From NCBI GenBank assembly GCA_900546445.1, contig URCV01000025.1, forward strand, positions 1 through 25,432: 25,432 nucleotides of DNA. Direction: 5' to 3'. The DNA is from an uncultured Bacteroidales bacterium. Lineage in GTDB: Bacteria; Bacteroidota; Bacteroidia; Bacteroidales; UBA932. Both the position numbers and the translations under genes were made by a program. Shown piece after piece: positions 4,948 through 13,399 of this stretch. Within the stretch, counting starts at the first letter, position 1; every line of letters begins with the position of its first letter. The notes below the pieces were generated by a model that saw nothing but the letters and a program-made list of their open reading frames with translations, did no database searches and had not been told where the DNA came from.

Positions 4948-7791
4948 TCAAGCTCTTCTGCATCGTGTTCTCCAAGCGGTAGGCGTCATCCCCGTCGCTT
5001 TTCTGAATAACGAACTAAAATAAGCCATATCATCGACGCCACAGCGCAGGGCTATGGACTCTACCTTCATGTCTGTGGTATCCAGAAGAGTCTTTGCGAG
5101 CGAAATCCTGATAGCTTTAATATGGTCTGTAGACGTAAGGCCGGTTATCGCCTTGAGCTTTCGGTTAAGATGAGAACGTGTCATACACATCTCGGACGCT
5201 ATGAAATCGTAATCCAGAGTTCCCGACTCCAAACTCTTGTTGACGGCATCAGTGAATTTGGCGACAAATAACCTTTCTGCTTCTGAGATTTCCTTTATCG
5301 CTCTGCTTTCCTCTACCGGATTTCCTCCGGATATGAGCGCCGCCCACTTCGACTTCAGCAAATTTCTCTGCTCCAATAGTTTAGCGACACGAACCCCGAG
5401 TTCGTCTGCGTGGAATGGTTTCTCCATATAGGCATCGGCACCTGCTTCAAATCCTTTCATCCTGTCCTCGTGAGTAGCCATGGCCGTTACCATTATTACA
5501 GGAATGTGATTAAGCAATTCGGAAGCGCGTATTCTTCTGCACACCTCGTACCCGTCTATCCCAGGCATCATCACGTCCGTGATTATTAGATCGGGTAGAA
5601 TCTCTGACGCCTTAGCAAGTCCACTCTCTCCATCGCTGGCGAAATAGTAATTATAGGTGTCGCCCAACTGCTTCATTTCCCAGCGTGCCACTTCGGGAGT
5701 ATCCTCGATTATAAGTATGCGCATAGAGTCAGCTTCGACGTCCACATCCTCGTGGATATCCCTACTGCTGGCCTCCATGGGCTCGACATTCGGCATATTA
5801 TCATATTCTGCCATGTTGATTTGCCCATTAACCTTTCCTTCATATACAAGTGGTATTCCCACGACGAATACTGAGCCTTCACCGAGAACACTATGCACAT
5901 CCACCCAACCATTCATCGCCTCTACGGATAGTTTAACTAAAGAAAGCCCTATGCCACTACCCAGCTTGCCTCCGCCACCCGGAACCTGATAGAAAGGAAT
6001 AAAGATTTTTTCTTTCTGTTCGGGCGATATTCCGATACCTTTATCCCGCACGGTGATTTGGACCTCAGTTCTTTCTCGTTTTACCGACAACAGAACGTCA
6101 GAGGCTGGCGGAGAAAACTTGATGGCATTAGAGAGTAGATTGCCGACCACTTTCTGAACATAGTCCGGAACAAAATCCATCTCCAGTTCATCGACGGAAG
6201 AGTCGAAGACAAGACTAACTCCGGATGAGTTAGCCAACGGCTCGTAACTTTCACAAATCATGGATACGAAACCGACGATATCTCCGTGTTTCCATTCCGG
6301 TGCAGATATGGCAGAAAAATTCTCGGTAAGTTTAGCAATATCCAGTATCTGGTTTATAAGATTGAGCAGCCCTTTGCCGTGGCGTAGAATATCGATGGAA
6401 TCCTTCTTTATTTCCGGGTCAGAGCTTCTGCTTAATATATCTTCGGCAGCGGCTTGAACTACAGCTAAAGGTGTTCGGAATTCGTGGGTGACATTAGTAA
6501 AGAATGTGGATTTCACCCGCTCCATTTCCCTAACTATCTGTTGATTGCGTTTTTTAAGAACTATAAGATGGATAAGAACGGCGATCGTTACGAGAGTCAG
6601 GAACAAGGCTACCAATGACATCGTCAAGAAAGCGTTTCCACTCTTTCGCTCCGCCTCCCAGCTACGGTTAAGAAAATCTATCTCAGCCTGCTGCCGCTCT
6701 CGTTCATAGCGCACCCGGACATTCTGGATATGATTCAGATTTTTCTCGCTCGACACACTGTCAGCATACTGCTTGCTGCGCACATAATAGTCCAAAGCCT
6801 TTACGGCATTCCCTCGCTTCTTGTTTAAAAGATATTCAAGTCTGTTGACTTCTGCGAGATACTCCATTGAAGAAATCCTTTCTGCTTCCTCCTCTGCCTT
6901 TGTAAGATAAACTGACGCCTGATTCAGATTTCCGGCATTGATATAGGCTCTTGACAGAGAAACAGCAGCCTCAAGCCAATGCCAGATATCGGAATTGCCG
7001 TCCATAATATCATAGGCGCACTTGTATTCGTATATGGCGGCATTATAATCCCCTTCTCTCTCCGCTAACCTACCGAAGTGAGCATGACAAAGAGAGATTC
7101 CCAATTTCGATCCGGATTTCTCATTGAACTCAAGTGATTTGCCATAATAAAAACGGGCCGAATCTATCATTTCCTTCGACTCGAGGATTGAACCTATATT
7201 TGCATAATTTATCGCTTGGCCGAGAGTACTTCCAAGCAGACTTTCTCCTTCAAGAGCCTGACGGAACAAATTCTCGGCTTCGTCCATATTGCCGAGTGTC
7301 AGCTGAACATTACCTATACCGTTAAGGCTTACGACTCTGTTCTTCTGCGCCGTCCTGTCATTCGGGTTTCTCGTCCCGGAATACAAGTCACAATATGTAA
7401 GCGCTTTATAGTGATATGATGACGCCTCGTCGAGAATGGCAAGACGCCGATAGTTTGTACCGATATTGTTGAGCGCCTGGACTATCTGTATAGTATCTCG
7501 GAGCTTTTCGGCCGCGATAAGACCTTTCTTGTGGACATCGATCGCATCATAGAATCTGCTGACATTTCGGAGTTTCTTTCCCAACTCACGAGCCGCAACC
7601 ATTTCTCCATAGGTATTTCCACCGGAAGCATAAGACTCCATTACTGTGGAAAGTGAATCGATATCGTGGATGGAAAAAACGGTACTGTCTACCTGTCTTT
7701 CAGCATAATCATCCGTCACTACTGCATTCCTTCCACAGGAAAAAAACCATGCGGAAAGACATAGAACTATCACGAAACGTCTCATCATCAA
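4948..7791 (-). CDS. Hybrid two-component system protein: TPR sensor, histidine kinase, receiver, AraC-type DNA-binding domain
   Basis: This 947-residue protein joins sensor and regulator in one chain, as in Bacteroidota HTCS proteins. After an N-terminal signal or lipoprotein-like segment (5-19) come TPR-type repeats (about 60-345), a coiled region and one membrane helix (about 386-412). HisKA follows with phospho-acceptor H436 in THEFRTPL. HATPase has N-box NLLSNAIKFS (551-560) and G boxes DKGIGIS and GSGIGLSLVK. The receiver (690-805) has E696/D697, phospho-acceptor D739, T769 and K791. An AraC HTH domain occupies about 840-945. The input domain is TPR rather than the beta-propeller typical of polysaccharide-sensing HTCS, so the ligand is unknown. 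Three Met codons begin the frame; the first is used here. It may control the lipoprotein genes on either side. Confidence 0.9.
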   Translation of the reverse strand: MMMRRFVIVLCLSAWFFSCGRNAVVTDDYAERQVDSTVFSIHDIDSLSTVMESYASGGNTYGEMVAARELGKKLRNVSRFYDAIDVHKKGLIAAEKLRDTIQIVQALNNIGTNYRRLAILDEASSYHYKALTYCDLYSGTRNPNDRTAQKNRVVSLNGIGNVQLTLGNMDEAENLFRQALEGESLLGSTLGQAINYANIGSILESKEMIDSARFYYGKSLEFNEKSGSKLGISLCHAHFGRLAEREGDYNAAIYEYKCAYDIMDGNSDIWHWLEAAVSLSRAYINAGNLNQASVYLTKAEEEAERISSMEYLAEVNRLEYLLNKKRGNAVKALDYYVRSKQYADSVSSEKNLNHIQNVRVRYERERQQAEIDFLNRSWEAERKSGNAFLTMSLVALFLTLVTIAVLIHLIVLKKRNQQIVREMERVKSTFFTNVTHEFRTPLAVVQAAAEDILSRSSDPEIKKDSIDILRHGKGLLNLINQILDIAKLTENFSAISAPEWKHGDIVGFVSMICESYEPLANSSGVSLVFDSSVDELEMDFVPDYVQKVVGNLLSNAIKFSPPASDVLLSVKRERTEVQITVRDKGIGISPEQKEKIFIPFYQVPGGGGKLGSGIGLSLVKLSVEAMNGWVDVHSVLGEGSVFVVGIPLVYEGKVNGQINMAEYDNMPNVEPMEASSRDIHEDVDVEADSMRILIIEDTPEVARWEMKQLGDTYNYYFASDGESGLAKASEILPDLIITDVMMPGIDGYEVCRRIRASELLNHIPVIMVTAMATHEDRMKGFEAGADAYMEKPFHADELGVRVAKLLEQRNLLKSKWAALISGGNPVEESRAIKEISEAERLFVAKFTDAVNKSLESGTLDYDFIASEMCMTRSHLNRKLKAITGLTSTDHIKAIRISLAKTLLDTTDMKVESIALRCGVDDMAYFSSLFRKATGMTPTAWRTRCRRA

Positions 7792-7856
7792 GTAAGATTA
7801 GTCAAATCCAATATGACAGTGCGACGACACCATCAGGTGTAAAGTTATACATTTTT

Positions 7857-9047
7857 TTAATCTAGAGCGAATTTTATTATGACGTCGCCGAAACGGCCTG
7901 TGACGATGTCTTCGGACTGAAAGAAACTGGCTGCCAACTGACCACGCCACACGATGTCGTCATTTTCCTTATAAGGGATATCCACATCGAATCCATAACT
8001 CTTCGACTTAATCTTAACCGTCGCAGAGCACTTCCACGACGTAGTGGCGCCGCCGTCGTCTTCAGTCACCAAGAAGGCAAGGTTATCCAGTTGGTTTGTA
8101 AAATTGGTCAAGATAATGGCATTATACTCCCTTTCCACGTTAAGATATTTGCGCTTCACGACCACCATAAAGTCCGTCACGCTCGGCGAATAAAGTTTCA
8201 GCTCCGCCTCCGTGCTCGCACTAAACCCATTTACGCTTCCGCACTTGATGAAAAACTCGGACCCTCCCTGAAACCACGAATCGTAATGCCTAAGCATCGT
8301 AAAACTCTTCATCCTAAGAATCCTGTTCATACCCTTCGTAGACGCACCTTCCAGGGCCAACCCGTTCTCACTCTCGTCCGGTACATACAGCGGTAGCGGC
8401 GTCGCAGTCCCATCACAATTCGAATTGATTACCCATACAGGCTCGCTCATCGCCACCTTCTCATCCACATAAACGGAATCCACGGCCAATTCCCCATCCT
8501 CACCCCTACGTAAACGATACCCATAATTATAGTCGGATTCGTAACCCGGATCGAATGTAATGATAGGATACTTCTCCCCATCCCACTCGTCCGAATAAGG
8601 CCAATATATCTGCAAATCAGACTTTTCCAGCTCCTCCAAGAACTCCTCGGCCGAATAAGGCCGGGACTTGGTCGCGGTCTCAGAATAGAGGTATTCCCGA
8701 AGCAATTCTCGAAGCGGCCTACGATACATTCCCGCCTTAGTCACACCATTCTCCCCCACCCCACAACCCGGAGCTTCAAAAAGCTGTCGCATCGTGTATT
8801 CCTCGTCATATCCACGAGATATTGAGCCATTTACCGCATCGTGGACTTCACTTACCTGTTCCGCCCCGATAGGCAATGCAGCGAAAACCCGGGCCACCTG
8901 ATCCAGTCCGAAACGGAATGTTTCTGTCGTGTAATCTGAATCAACATTTAGCAAGTAGTCAGAATGCGACCCGGATTTGCTGCAAGCAGAGAGGATAGTT
9001 AATAACATTACCGCTAGCCCCGCGAAGTTTTTCATAGCCTTGTTCAT
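7857..9047 (-). CDS. Uncharacterised lipoprotein
   Basis: This 396-residue protein has a clear lipoprotein signal: basic start, hydrophobic run, then ILSAC. The frame extends 12 codons further upstream, but those residues would precede the signal peptide, so the ATG at 9047 is chosen; the ATG at 9035 is also possible. The mature part is acidic and rich in aromatic residues, with a YWPYSDEWDGEKYPIITFDP stretch and a beta-rich C-terminus (VTGRFGDVIIKFALD), suggesting a folded extracytoplasmic domain. I recognise no family. It lies 65 nt upstream of the hybrid sensor gene on the same strand, which suggests linked expression or regulation, but no function can be assigned. Confidence 0.75.
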   Translation of the reverse strand: MNKAMKNFAGLAVMLLTILSACSKSGSHSDYLLNVDSDYTTETFRFGLDQVARVFAALPIGAEQVSEVHDAVNGSISRGYDEEYTMRQLFEAPGCGVGENGVTKAGMYRRPLRELLREYLYSETATKSRPYSAEEFLEELEKSDLQIYWPYSDEWDGEKYPIITFDPGYESDYNYGYRLRRGEDGELAVDSVYVDEKVAMSEPVWVINSNCDGTATPLPLYVPDESENGLALEGASTKGMNRILRMKSFTMLRHYDSWFQGGSEFFIKCGSVNGFSASTEAELKLYSPSVTDFMVVVKRKYLNVEREYNAIILTNFTNQLDNLAFLVTEDDGGATTSWKCSATVKIKSKSYGFDVDIPYKENDDIVWRGQLAASFFQSEDIVTGRFGDVIIKFALD

Positions 9048-9085
9048 AACACTAATACGTTTTTTCCACTGCAAAGTGAGCAATT

Positions 9086-9119
9086 TTTATCCGTGTATAA
9101 AAGAATTCACACGGATAAA
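9086..9119. repeat. Perfect 11-bp inverted repeat between prmC and the lipoprotein gene
   Basis: Arms TTTATCCGTGT (9086-9096) and ACACGGATAAA (9109-9119) enclose 12 nt. It lies 29 nt after the prmC stop and 38 nt before the lipoprotein start. No T-run follows on either strand beyond the arms, so it is either a weak terminator or mRNA-end hairpin for the wall operon, or an operator for the lipoprotein gene. Confidence 0.6.
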
Positions 9120-9148
9120 TGCCAACTACCTTATTTTCAGAAGAAAAA

Positions 9149-9991
9149 CTACCTGATGAACGTTACGAACCTCTCCTTCCCTGCCAAGTCCCTCACGATA
9201 TTCACCGAAGAAAAACCCCTATTTTCGAATTCTTCCGCGCTTTGACGGGCAAGCAACTCATTACACTCGACTATCCCGACCCCTCCCGAAGCCAGCAGAC
9301 TCTGAGCAGCGCGAGCTATTGCGCGATAAAACACGAGGGCATCGTCATCGGGGACGAAAAGCGCCAAATGAGGCTCATAATCAAGCACATTGGCCCGCAT
9401 AGAATCCTTCTCGCCATCCATTATATACGGAGGATTGCTGAGAAGCAGATCGAATGTGCCCAAATCCTTAGCGAAATCCTCGGAAAGCACGTCAGCCAAA
9501 ACGAAGTGCGGAACAGATGGAGCAGAAGAGCGAGAGAATTGGCCCGAAGCCACGGAAAGCGCTTCAGGGCTTATGTCGACGGCCGTAACCTCGAAATCCG
9601 GTCTCTCCCAGGCCAAGCTCCACGCGATGGCCCCGCTACCGGTGCAGAGATCCAGCACACGCGCCCCCTTCGGGAGTTTGCAGGCCAATGCCCACTCGAC
9701 CAGCAGCTCCGTCTCCGGGCGCGGAATCAGCACCGAAGGACTCACCTTGAACTTGCGCCCATAGAACTCGGCATAGCCCAGAACATACTGAACTGGCTCC
9801 CCTTTTAGGAGCCTGGCCAATTCCGCCGACACATCCAGAGGCATAGGGTCGTCTCCACGAAGCACCAACTCCCAGTCTTTCAAACCCAAACGGGCACATA
9901 GCAGCATGGACACGACATTTCGGGCCTCTTCCGAAGGATAAATCTTCGAAAGAGCCGCCACCGCGTCTACCATAAACTGCTTAATAGTCAC
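9149..9991 (-). CDS. prmC: Release factor glutamine methyltransferase PrmC
   Basis: PrmC uses S-adenosylmethionine to methylate the Gln of the GGQ motif in release factors RF1 and RF2. The 280-residue protein has an N-terminal helical domain, then LIPRPETELLVEW, the SAM-binding motif LDLCTGSGAIA and the catalytic SNPPYI motif, in the family order and length. The frame begins with GTG at 9991, whose G overlaps the last base of the ddl stop (TAGTG), implying translational coupling. An in-frame ATG at 9973 would give 274 residues. It is the last gene of the five-gene operon starting at PBP1A. Its place behind cell-wall genes probably reflects co-transcription rather than shared function. Confidence 0.92.
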   Translation of the reverse strand: MTIKQFMVDAVAALSKIYPSEEARNVVSMLLCARLGLKDWELVLRGDDPMPLDVSAELARLLKGEPVQYVLGYAEFYGRKFKVSPSVLIPRPETELLVEWALACKLPKGARVLDLCTGSGAIAWSLAWERPDFEVTAVDISPEALSVASGQFSRSSAPSVPHFVLADVLSEDFAKDLGTFDLLLSNPPYIMDGEKDSMRANVLDYEPHLALFVPDDDALVFYRAIARAAQSLLASGGVGIVECNELLARQSAEEFENRGFSSVNIVRDLAGKERFVTFIR

Positions 9992-11196
9992 TATTTTCCC
10001 GAGGCAAAGATGTTTCCGCCGAAATCTACCACCTTGAAGCTTTCCTCTCTGGACCTTTCGAAAGAACGCTCTATCAGTCTGTCTATTACCTTAGAGAAAG
10101 GTACTCCGGTATAGTCCCACAGATAAGAAGAAAGCGAGCCGGGGATAGTGTTAATCTCATTAACATAGACCCTTCCGTCTTCCTGGTCTATCATAAGGTC
10201 TACTCGCGCAAGTCCCTCACAACCTAAAGTCTTGAAGGTCCTGATAGCGTAATCTTTTACCAATTCTGTGGTAGTCTGAGGGATACGCGCAGGGAGCTCC
10301 CTTTTGAGAGAACTCATTCCCTTACTGCCTAACTTGGAGCCACCGGCCACTTTCGCGCCGCACTTGGCACCCTTGGCCCCCTTAGCGCCACCGCCCTGGT
10401 ATTTGTCGGAGTAGCTGAGAATCTCGCCGCTTCGAAGAGGGACTTCGCATTCCGATGCCTCGCAGTGATAATAATCGCCCATTACGGAACAATTCACCTC
10501 CTTAAGCGACGAAAGCATCCTCTCCACGATGATTCGGGTCGTAAACTGGGCGGCGTTGTCGATGGCCTCTTCCAGTTCCTGCTCATTATGAGCCGGAGAG
10601 ATGCCCACGGACGAGCCCGAATTGGCCGGCTTCACGATTACCGGATAGGCCAATTTCTTCTCTATCTTCTCGATGACTCCCTTACGGCTCTCGTCCCATT
10701 CCTTATCGGAGAACCATACGAAATCCACTACGGAGATGCCGCTGTCGCGAAGTATCTGCTTCATCGAAATCTTATCCATTCCGTTAGCGGAAGCGAAGGT
10801 GTTGCAGCCCACGTAAGGTATGCCTATCACCTCGAGCACTCCCTGCAGGGTTCCATCTTCGCAGTTAGTTCCGTGAAGTGTAGGAAGAATGGTATCTATC
10901 TTAGCCACAACCTTCTGCGAATGGAAAAGTCCGGAATTCGAATACAAATTCCTGTCGCCGTAGATGGACTTGAAATACACCTCGGTACAGTCTTTCAGGA
11001 GCGAAGGCATATCGCGATAACGCTTCAAGTCCAGAAGCGCAGAGCCTGTATACCACTTTCCCGACTTCGCTATGTAAATAGGGACGATTTCGTATTTATC
11101 CTTATCCATAGATTCAATGACCTGCGATGCGGTAACCACCGAAATCTCGTTTTCAACCGAACGCCCTCCGAAAAGGACACCAACAGTAATTTTCAT
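9991..11196 (-). CDS. ddl: D-alanine--D-alanine ligase with Gly/Ala/Lys-rich insertion
   Basis: Ddl joins two D-Ala with ATP hydrolysis for the peptidoglycan stem peptide. The 401-residue ATP-grasp protein shows LFGGRSVENEISV (8-20), LHGTNCEDGTLQG (107-119), IVKPANSGSSVGI (187-199), ARVD (330-333) and the metal-binding NEINTIPG (346-353). SYSDKY (261-266) keeps the Lys-Tyr pair typical of D-Ala-D-Ala rather than D-Ala-D-lactate enzymes. Directly after it, residues 268-292 form a low-complexity insertion (AKGAKGAKCGAK...) next to the active-site omega loop. From memory, the VENEIS and INTIPGSLSSYLW styles recall clostridial enzymes more than the usual Bacteroidales Ddl, so this may be an additional, acquired copy. 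It lies 15 nt after the Mur ligase gene. Confidence 0.9.
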   Translation of the reverse strand: MKITVGVLFGGRSVENEISVVTASQVIESMDKDKYEIVPIYIAKSGKWYTGSALLDLKRYRDMPSLLKDCTEVYFKSIYGDRNLYSNSGLFHSQKVVAKIDTILPTLHGTNCEDGTLQGVLEVIGIPYVGCNTFASANGMDKISMKQILRDSGISVVDFVWFSDKEWDESRKGVIEKIEKKLAYPVIVKPANSGSSVGISPAHNEQELEEAIDNAAQFTTRIIVERMLSSLKEVNCSVMGDYYHCEASECEVPLRSGEILSYSDKYQGGGAKGAKGAKCGAKVAGGSKLGSKGMSSLKRELPARIPQTTTELVKDYAIRTFKTLGCEGLARVDLMIDQEDGRVYVNEINTIPGSLSSYLWDYTGVPFSKVIDRLIERSFERSREESFKVVDFGGNIFASGK

Positions 11197-11211
11197 ATAC
11201 TTTCTAATTAA

Positions 11212-12642
11212 CTACTTAAACATATCCGGAAGATCGTTCTCATAAAGGACGACCGAACCCACGCTCATATATGGCCTAACCTCTGCCAATCCCTGCGCGA
11301 GCGTATCTGCGCAAATTATCCTCTCCTCGTCCATACCTGCCTCCAACGCTCCCGAAAGAATGGCCTTTCGGTTCACCTTATTCACGATAACCAGGACATC
11401 GGCACATTTCGCCGCCCTCTCCCCCAGTTTTCTGCACTCCCTCTCCTGGGCAGAACCCATCTCCACAAATCCAGGAGTAATGACTATTCTGCGCGCACCC
11501 TCGGGGATTTCCATCCTGCCAAGCACGTCCAGAGCCATAGCCGCACCCTCAGGATTAGAATTGTACGCATCGTCCAGAATGGTAAGTCCGCCCTTTCGGC
11601 TAAGACTCAAGCGATGCTCCACGCTTTGAATCTTAAAGACGGCCTGCTGCCTGTGTCGCGCATCCACTCCCAGATATTCGCCTACCATAAGCGCGGCGCA
11701 TAGATTCAAGACATTATTCTCTCCTAAGAGATGAGTCTTATAATGTTCTGAACCCGAGGCGCTTATAAAGTCAAATTCCATTCCGGAAGCAGTGTAGGAG
11801 ATGTTCGCCGCGCGAGCATCGCACCTATGCGCATCTATACCATAGCTATCTACCCTACAGTTAAACGCTCCACCTTTATAAGATGCTATCCCCGCCGATT
11901 CGGCATTCATAACTCCATAGCCATCCGTCGGCAGCGAATCCAGCAATTCAAACTTAGTCTTTCGAACGTTTTCCAAAGAGCCGAACGTCTCCAGATGCAT
12001 CTCGCCCACCGCGGTAACTATTCCCACGCTAGGATGCACCAGGTCGCAAATCTGCTTGATATCGCCCACCTGCTTGGCCCCCATCTCCACTATAAACACC
12101 TGATGGTAAGGCTCCAGACGCTCCCTTATGGTCCTAACCACACCCATCGTGGTGTTGAAATTACCCGGAGTCATCAAGACATTATACTTTTCGCTCAGAA
12201 CGCGATAGAGATAATTCTTAGTGCTGGTCTTTCCGAAACTTCCCGTCACTCCTATGACTATCAGCCCCTTATGCTCGGCCAATTTCTTCGCGGCATCGTT
12301 ATAATACCATCTCGACACAGCCTTTTCCATAGGACTGGCCAATCCTGCCGCCACCATCATCACGAATGGACAGAGGACTGCCCCGGCCAATGCCGCCCAC
12401 GGGCTCAAAAGACATAGCAGTGCGAAAAGCACCACCTCCACGCACAAGAGCCTGCGCATTCTGGGCGTAAAGACGAACTTGACCTTAGCCTTTCGGAAAA
12501 GATGTGGCATCGGGTCGCCTCGAAACCACCTCCAGAACCTGTCCATACGATAGGAATTCTGCTGATACATATTCATATAATAGAATACGAGCAGCAGGAA
12601 AAGAACCGCAGACACGCTATATATTAGTATCTCTTTCAACAT
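11212..12642 (-). CDS. Membrane-anchored Mur ligase family protein (MurF-like)
   Basis: The 476-residue protein has the Mur ligase ATP-binding motif VTGSFGKTST (132-141, K138), the EMGA...GDI segment (187-195), TAVGEMHLETFGS (210-222) and the MurF-type signature DDAYNSNPEGA. This matches the central and C-terminal domains of MurF, which adds D-Ala-D-Ala to the UDP-MurNAc-tripeptide. The N-terminal UDP-substrate domain of MurF is missing. In its place are a helix at 5-25 and a long hydrophobic region at about 65-104, so the enzyme should sit in the membrane with its catalytic domains in the cytoplasm. Its true substrate is therefore uncertain; a lipid-linked or alternative precursor is possible. 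The next gene encodes the D-Ala-D-Ala ligase, its likely partner. Confidence 0.85.
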   Translation of the reverse strand: MLKEILIYSVSAVLFLLLVFYYMNMYQQNSYRMDRFWRWFRGDPMPHLFRKAKVKFVFTPRMRRLLCVEVVLFALLCLLSPWAALAGAVLCPFVMMVAAGLASPMEKAVSRWYYNDAAKKLAEHKGLIVIGVTGSFGKTSTKNYLYRVLSEKYNVLMTPGNFNTTMGVVRTIRERLEPYHQVFIVEMGAKQVGDIKQICDLVHPSVGIVTAVGEMHLETFGSLENVRKTKFELLDSLPTDGYGVMNAESAGIASYKGGAFNCRVDSYGIDAHRCDARAANISYTASGMEFDFISASGSEHYKTHLLGENNVLNLCAALMVGEYLGVDARHRQQAVFKIQSVEHRLSLSRKGGLTILDDAYNSNPEGAAMALDVLGRMEIPEGARRIVITPGFVEMGSAQERECRKLGERAAKCADVLVIVNKVNRKAILSGALEAGMDEERIICADTLAQGLAEVRPYMSVGSVVLYENDLPDMFK

Positions 12643-12649
12643 ATATCAC

Positions 12650-13396
12650 TCATTTGTTCAGAAAAGAATCCGTCACCGCCCTGAAAAGCGAGGGATTATC
12701 TAAAAAGGAAAAGTGAGAACCGCCTTCCACCACTACCAAGCCCGCATCCGGAATCTTCTTCTCCATAAGACGGGCATCGCGAAGCGGAGTAGCCGTGTCG
12801 TTTTCGCCCCAGAATAGCAACACCGGCGCCTTTATCTTAGGAAGATAAGCGCTGAGGTCCTGCGAAACAGTCTTCGAAAGAATGGCCTTCATACGCTCCG
12901 ACGCGTTCTTATAGTCGGAAGAGCCTCGCGACGCGCGAAGCTTGAGGAAAGCCTTCTCATCCTTACGTACCTTGAGAATCCACCACTTGGCAGCCTTATA
13001 GGAATAGACCTTTATATAATAGGACAGACTGCGCCGAGGACGAATTCCGGCGGCATCGGCAAATATCATCCTGTCCACGCTATTTCTGGAAGCGAATAAA
13101 ATGGCTACCCTTCCTCCGAAAGAGTGACATACTATGGCTGGCTTCTCTATGTTCAATGAAGCGCAGAAAGCCTCCACCATCCTGGTGTATTCTTCCACTC
13201 CCCACACTTCCGAGGGCTCATCAGACTCTCCGAATCCCGGAAAATCCAAAGCGAAGACTTTATGATGGGCGCTAAACTCAGGAAGGAATGCATCGAATAT
13301 CGAATGGGTACACCCCCAGCCGTGAAGCAGCAGCAGAGGCGTGCCCTCTCCCACGGTCTCATAATAGATGTTTATGCCATTATACTCGAAAAACAT
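12650..13396 (-). CDS. Alpha/beta hydrolase
   Basis: This 248-residue cytoplasmic alpha/beta-hydrolase fold protein has the oxyanion-hole motif HGWG (25-28), DFPGFGES (51-58), nucleophile elbow CHSFGG with S92, acid D200 in GENDTATP, and H228 in GGSHFSF. The catalytic triad is complete. No signal peptide or membrane helix is seen. It lies between PBP1A (3 nt gap) and the Mur ligase (7 nt gap), so it is surely co-transcribed. The context suggests hydrolysis of a cell-wall precursor or small ester or amide, but the substrate cannot be read from the sequence. Confidence 0.88.
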   Translation of the reverse strand: MFFEYNGINIYYETVGEGTPLLLLHGWGCTHSIFDAFLPEFSAHHKVFALDFPGFGESDEPSEVWGVEEYTRMVEAFCASLNIEKPAIVCHSFGGRVAILFASRNSVDRMIFADAAGIRPRRSLSYYIKVYSYKAAKWWILKVRKDEKAFLKLRASRGSSDYKNASERMKAILSKTVSQDLSAYLPKIKAPVLLFWGENDTATPLRDARLMEKKIPDAGLVVVEGGSHFSFLDNPSLFRAVTDSFLNK

Positions 13397-13399
13397 AGC

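Noticed and set aside
7813..7860. Hairpin ACACC/GGTGT after the unknown lipoprotein gene as a terminator
   Set aside because: The stem is only 5 bp and the T-run is on the wrong side for the minus-strand gene.
9119..9808. A 229-codon open frame on the plus strand
   Set aside because: Antisense to prmC, whose SAM and NPPY motifs are clear on the minus strand.
9991..11196. Reading the Ddl/Mur ligase/hydrolase group as a vancomycin-resistance cluster
   Set aside because: No VanH-type dehydrogenase, VanX or VanR/S-like gene is present and the ligase keeps the Lys-Tyr pair typical of non-lactate enzymes.
10465..11211. A 248-codon open frame on the plus strand
   Set aside because: Antisense to ddl; composition is that of a shadow frame.
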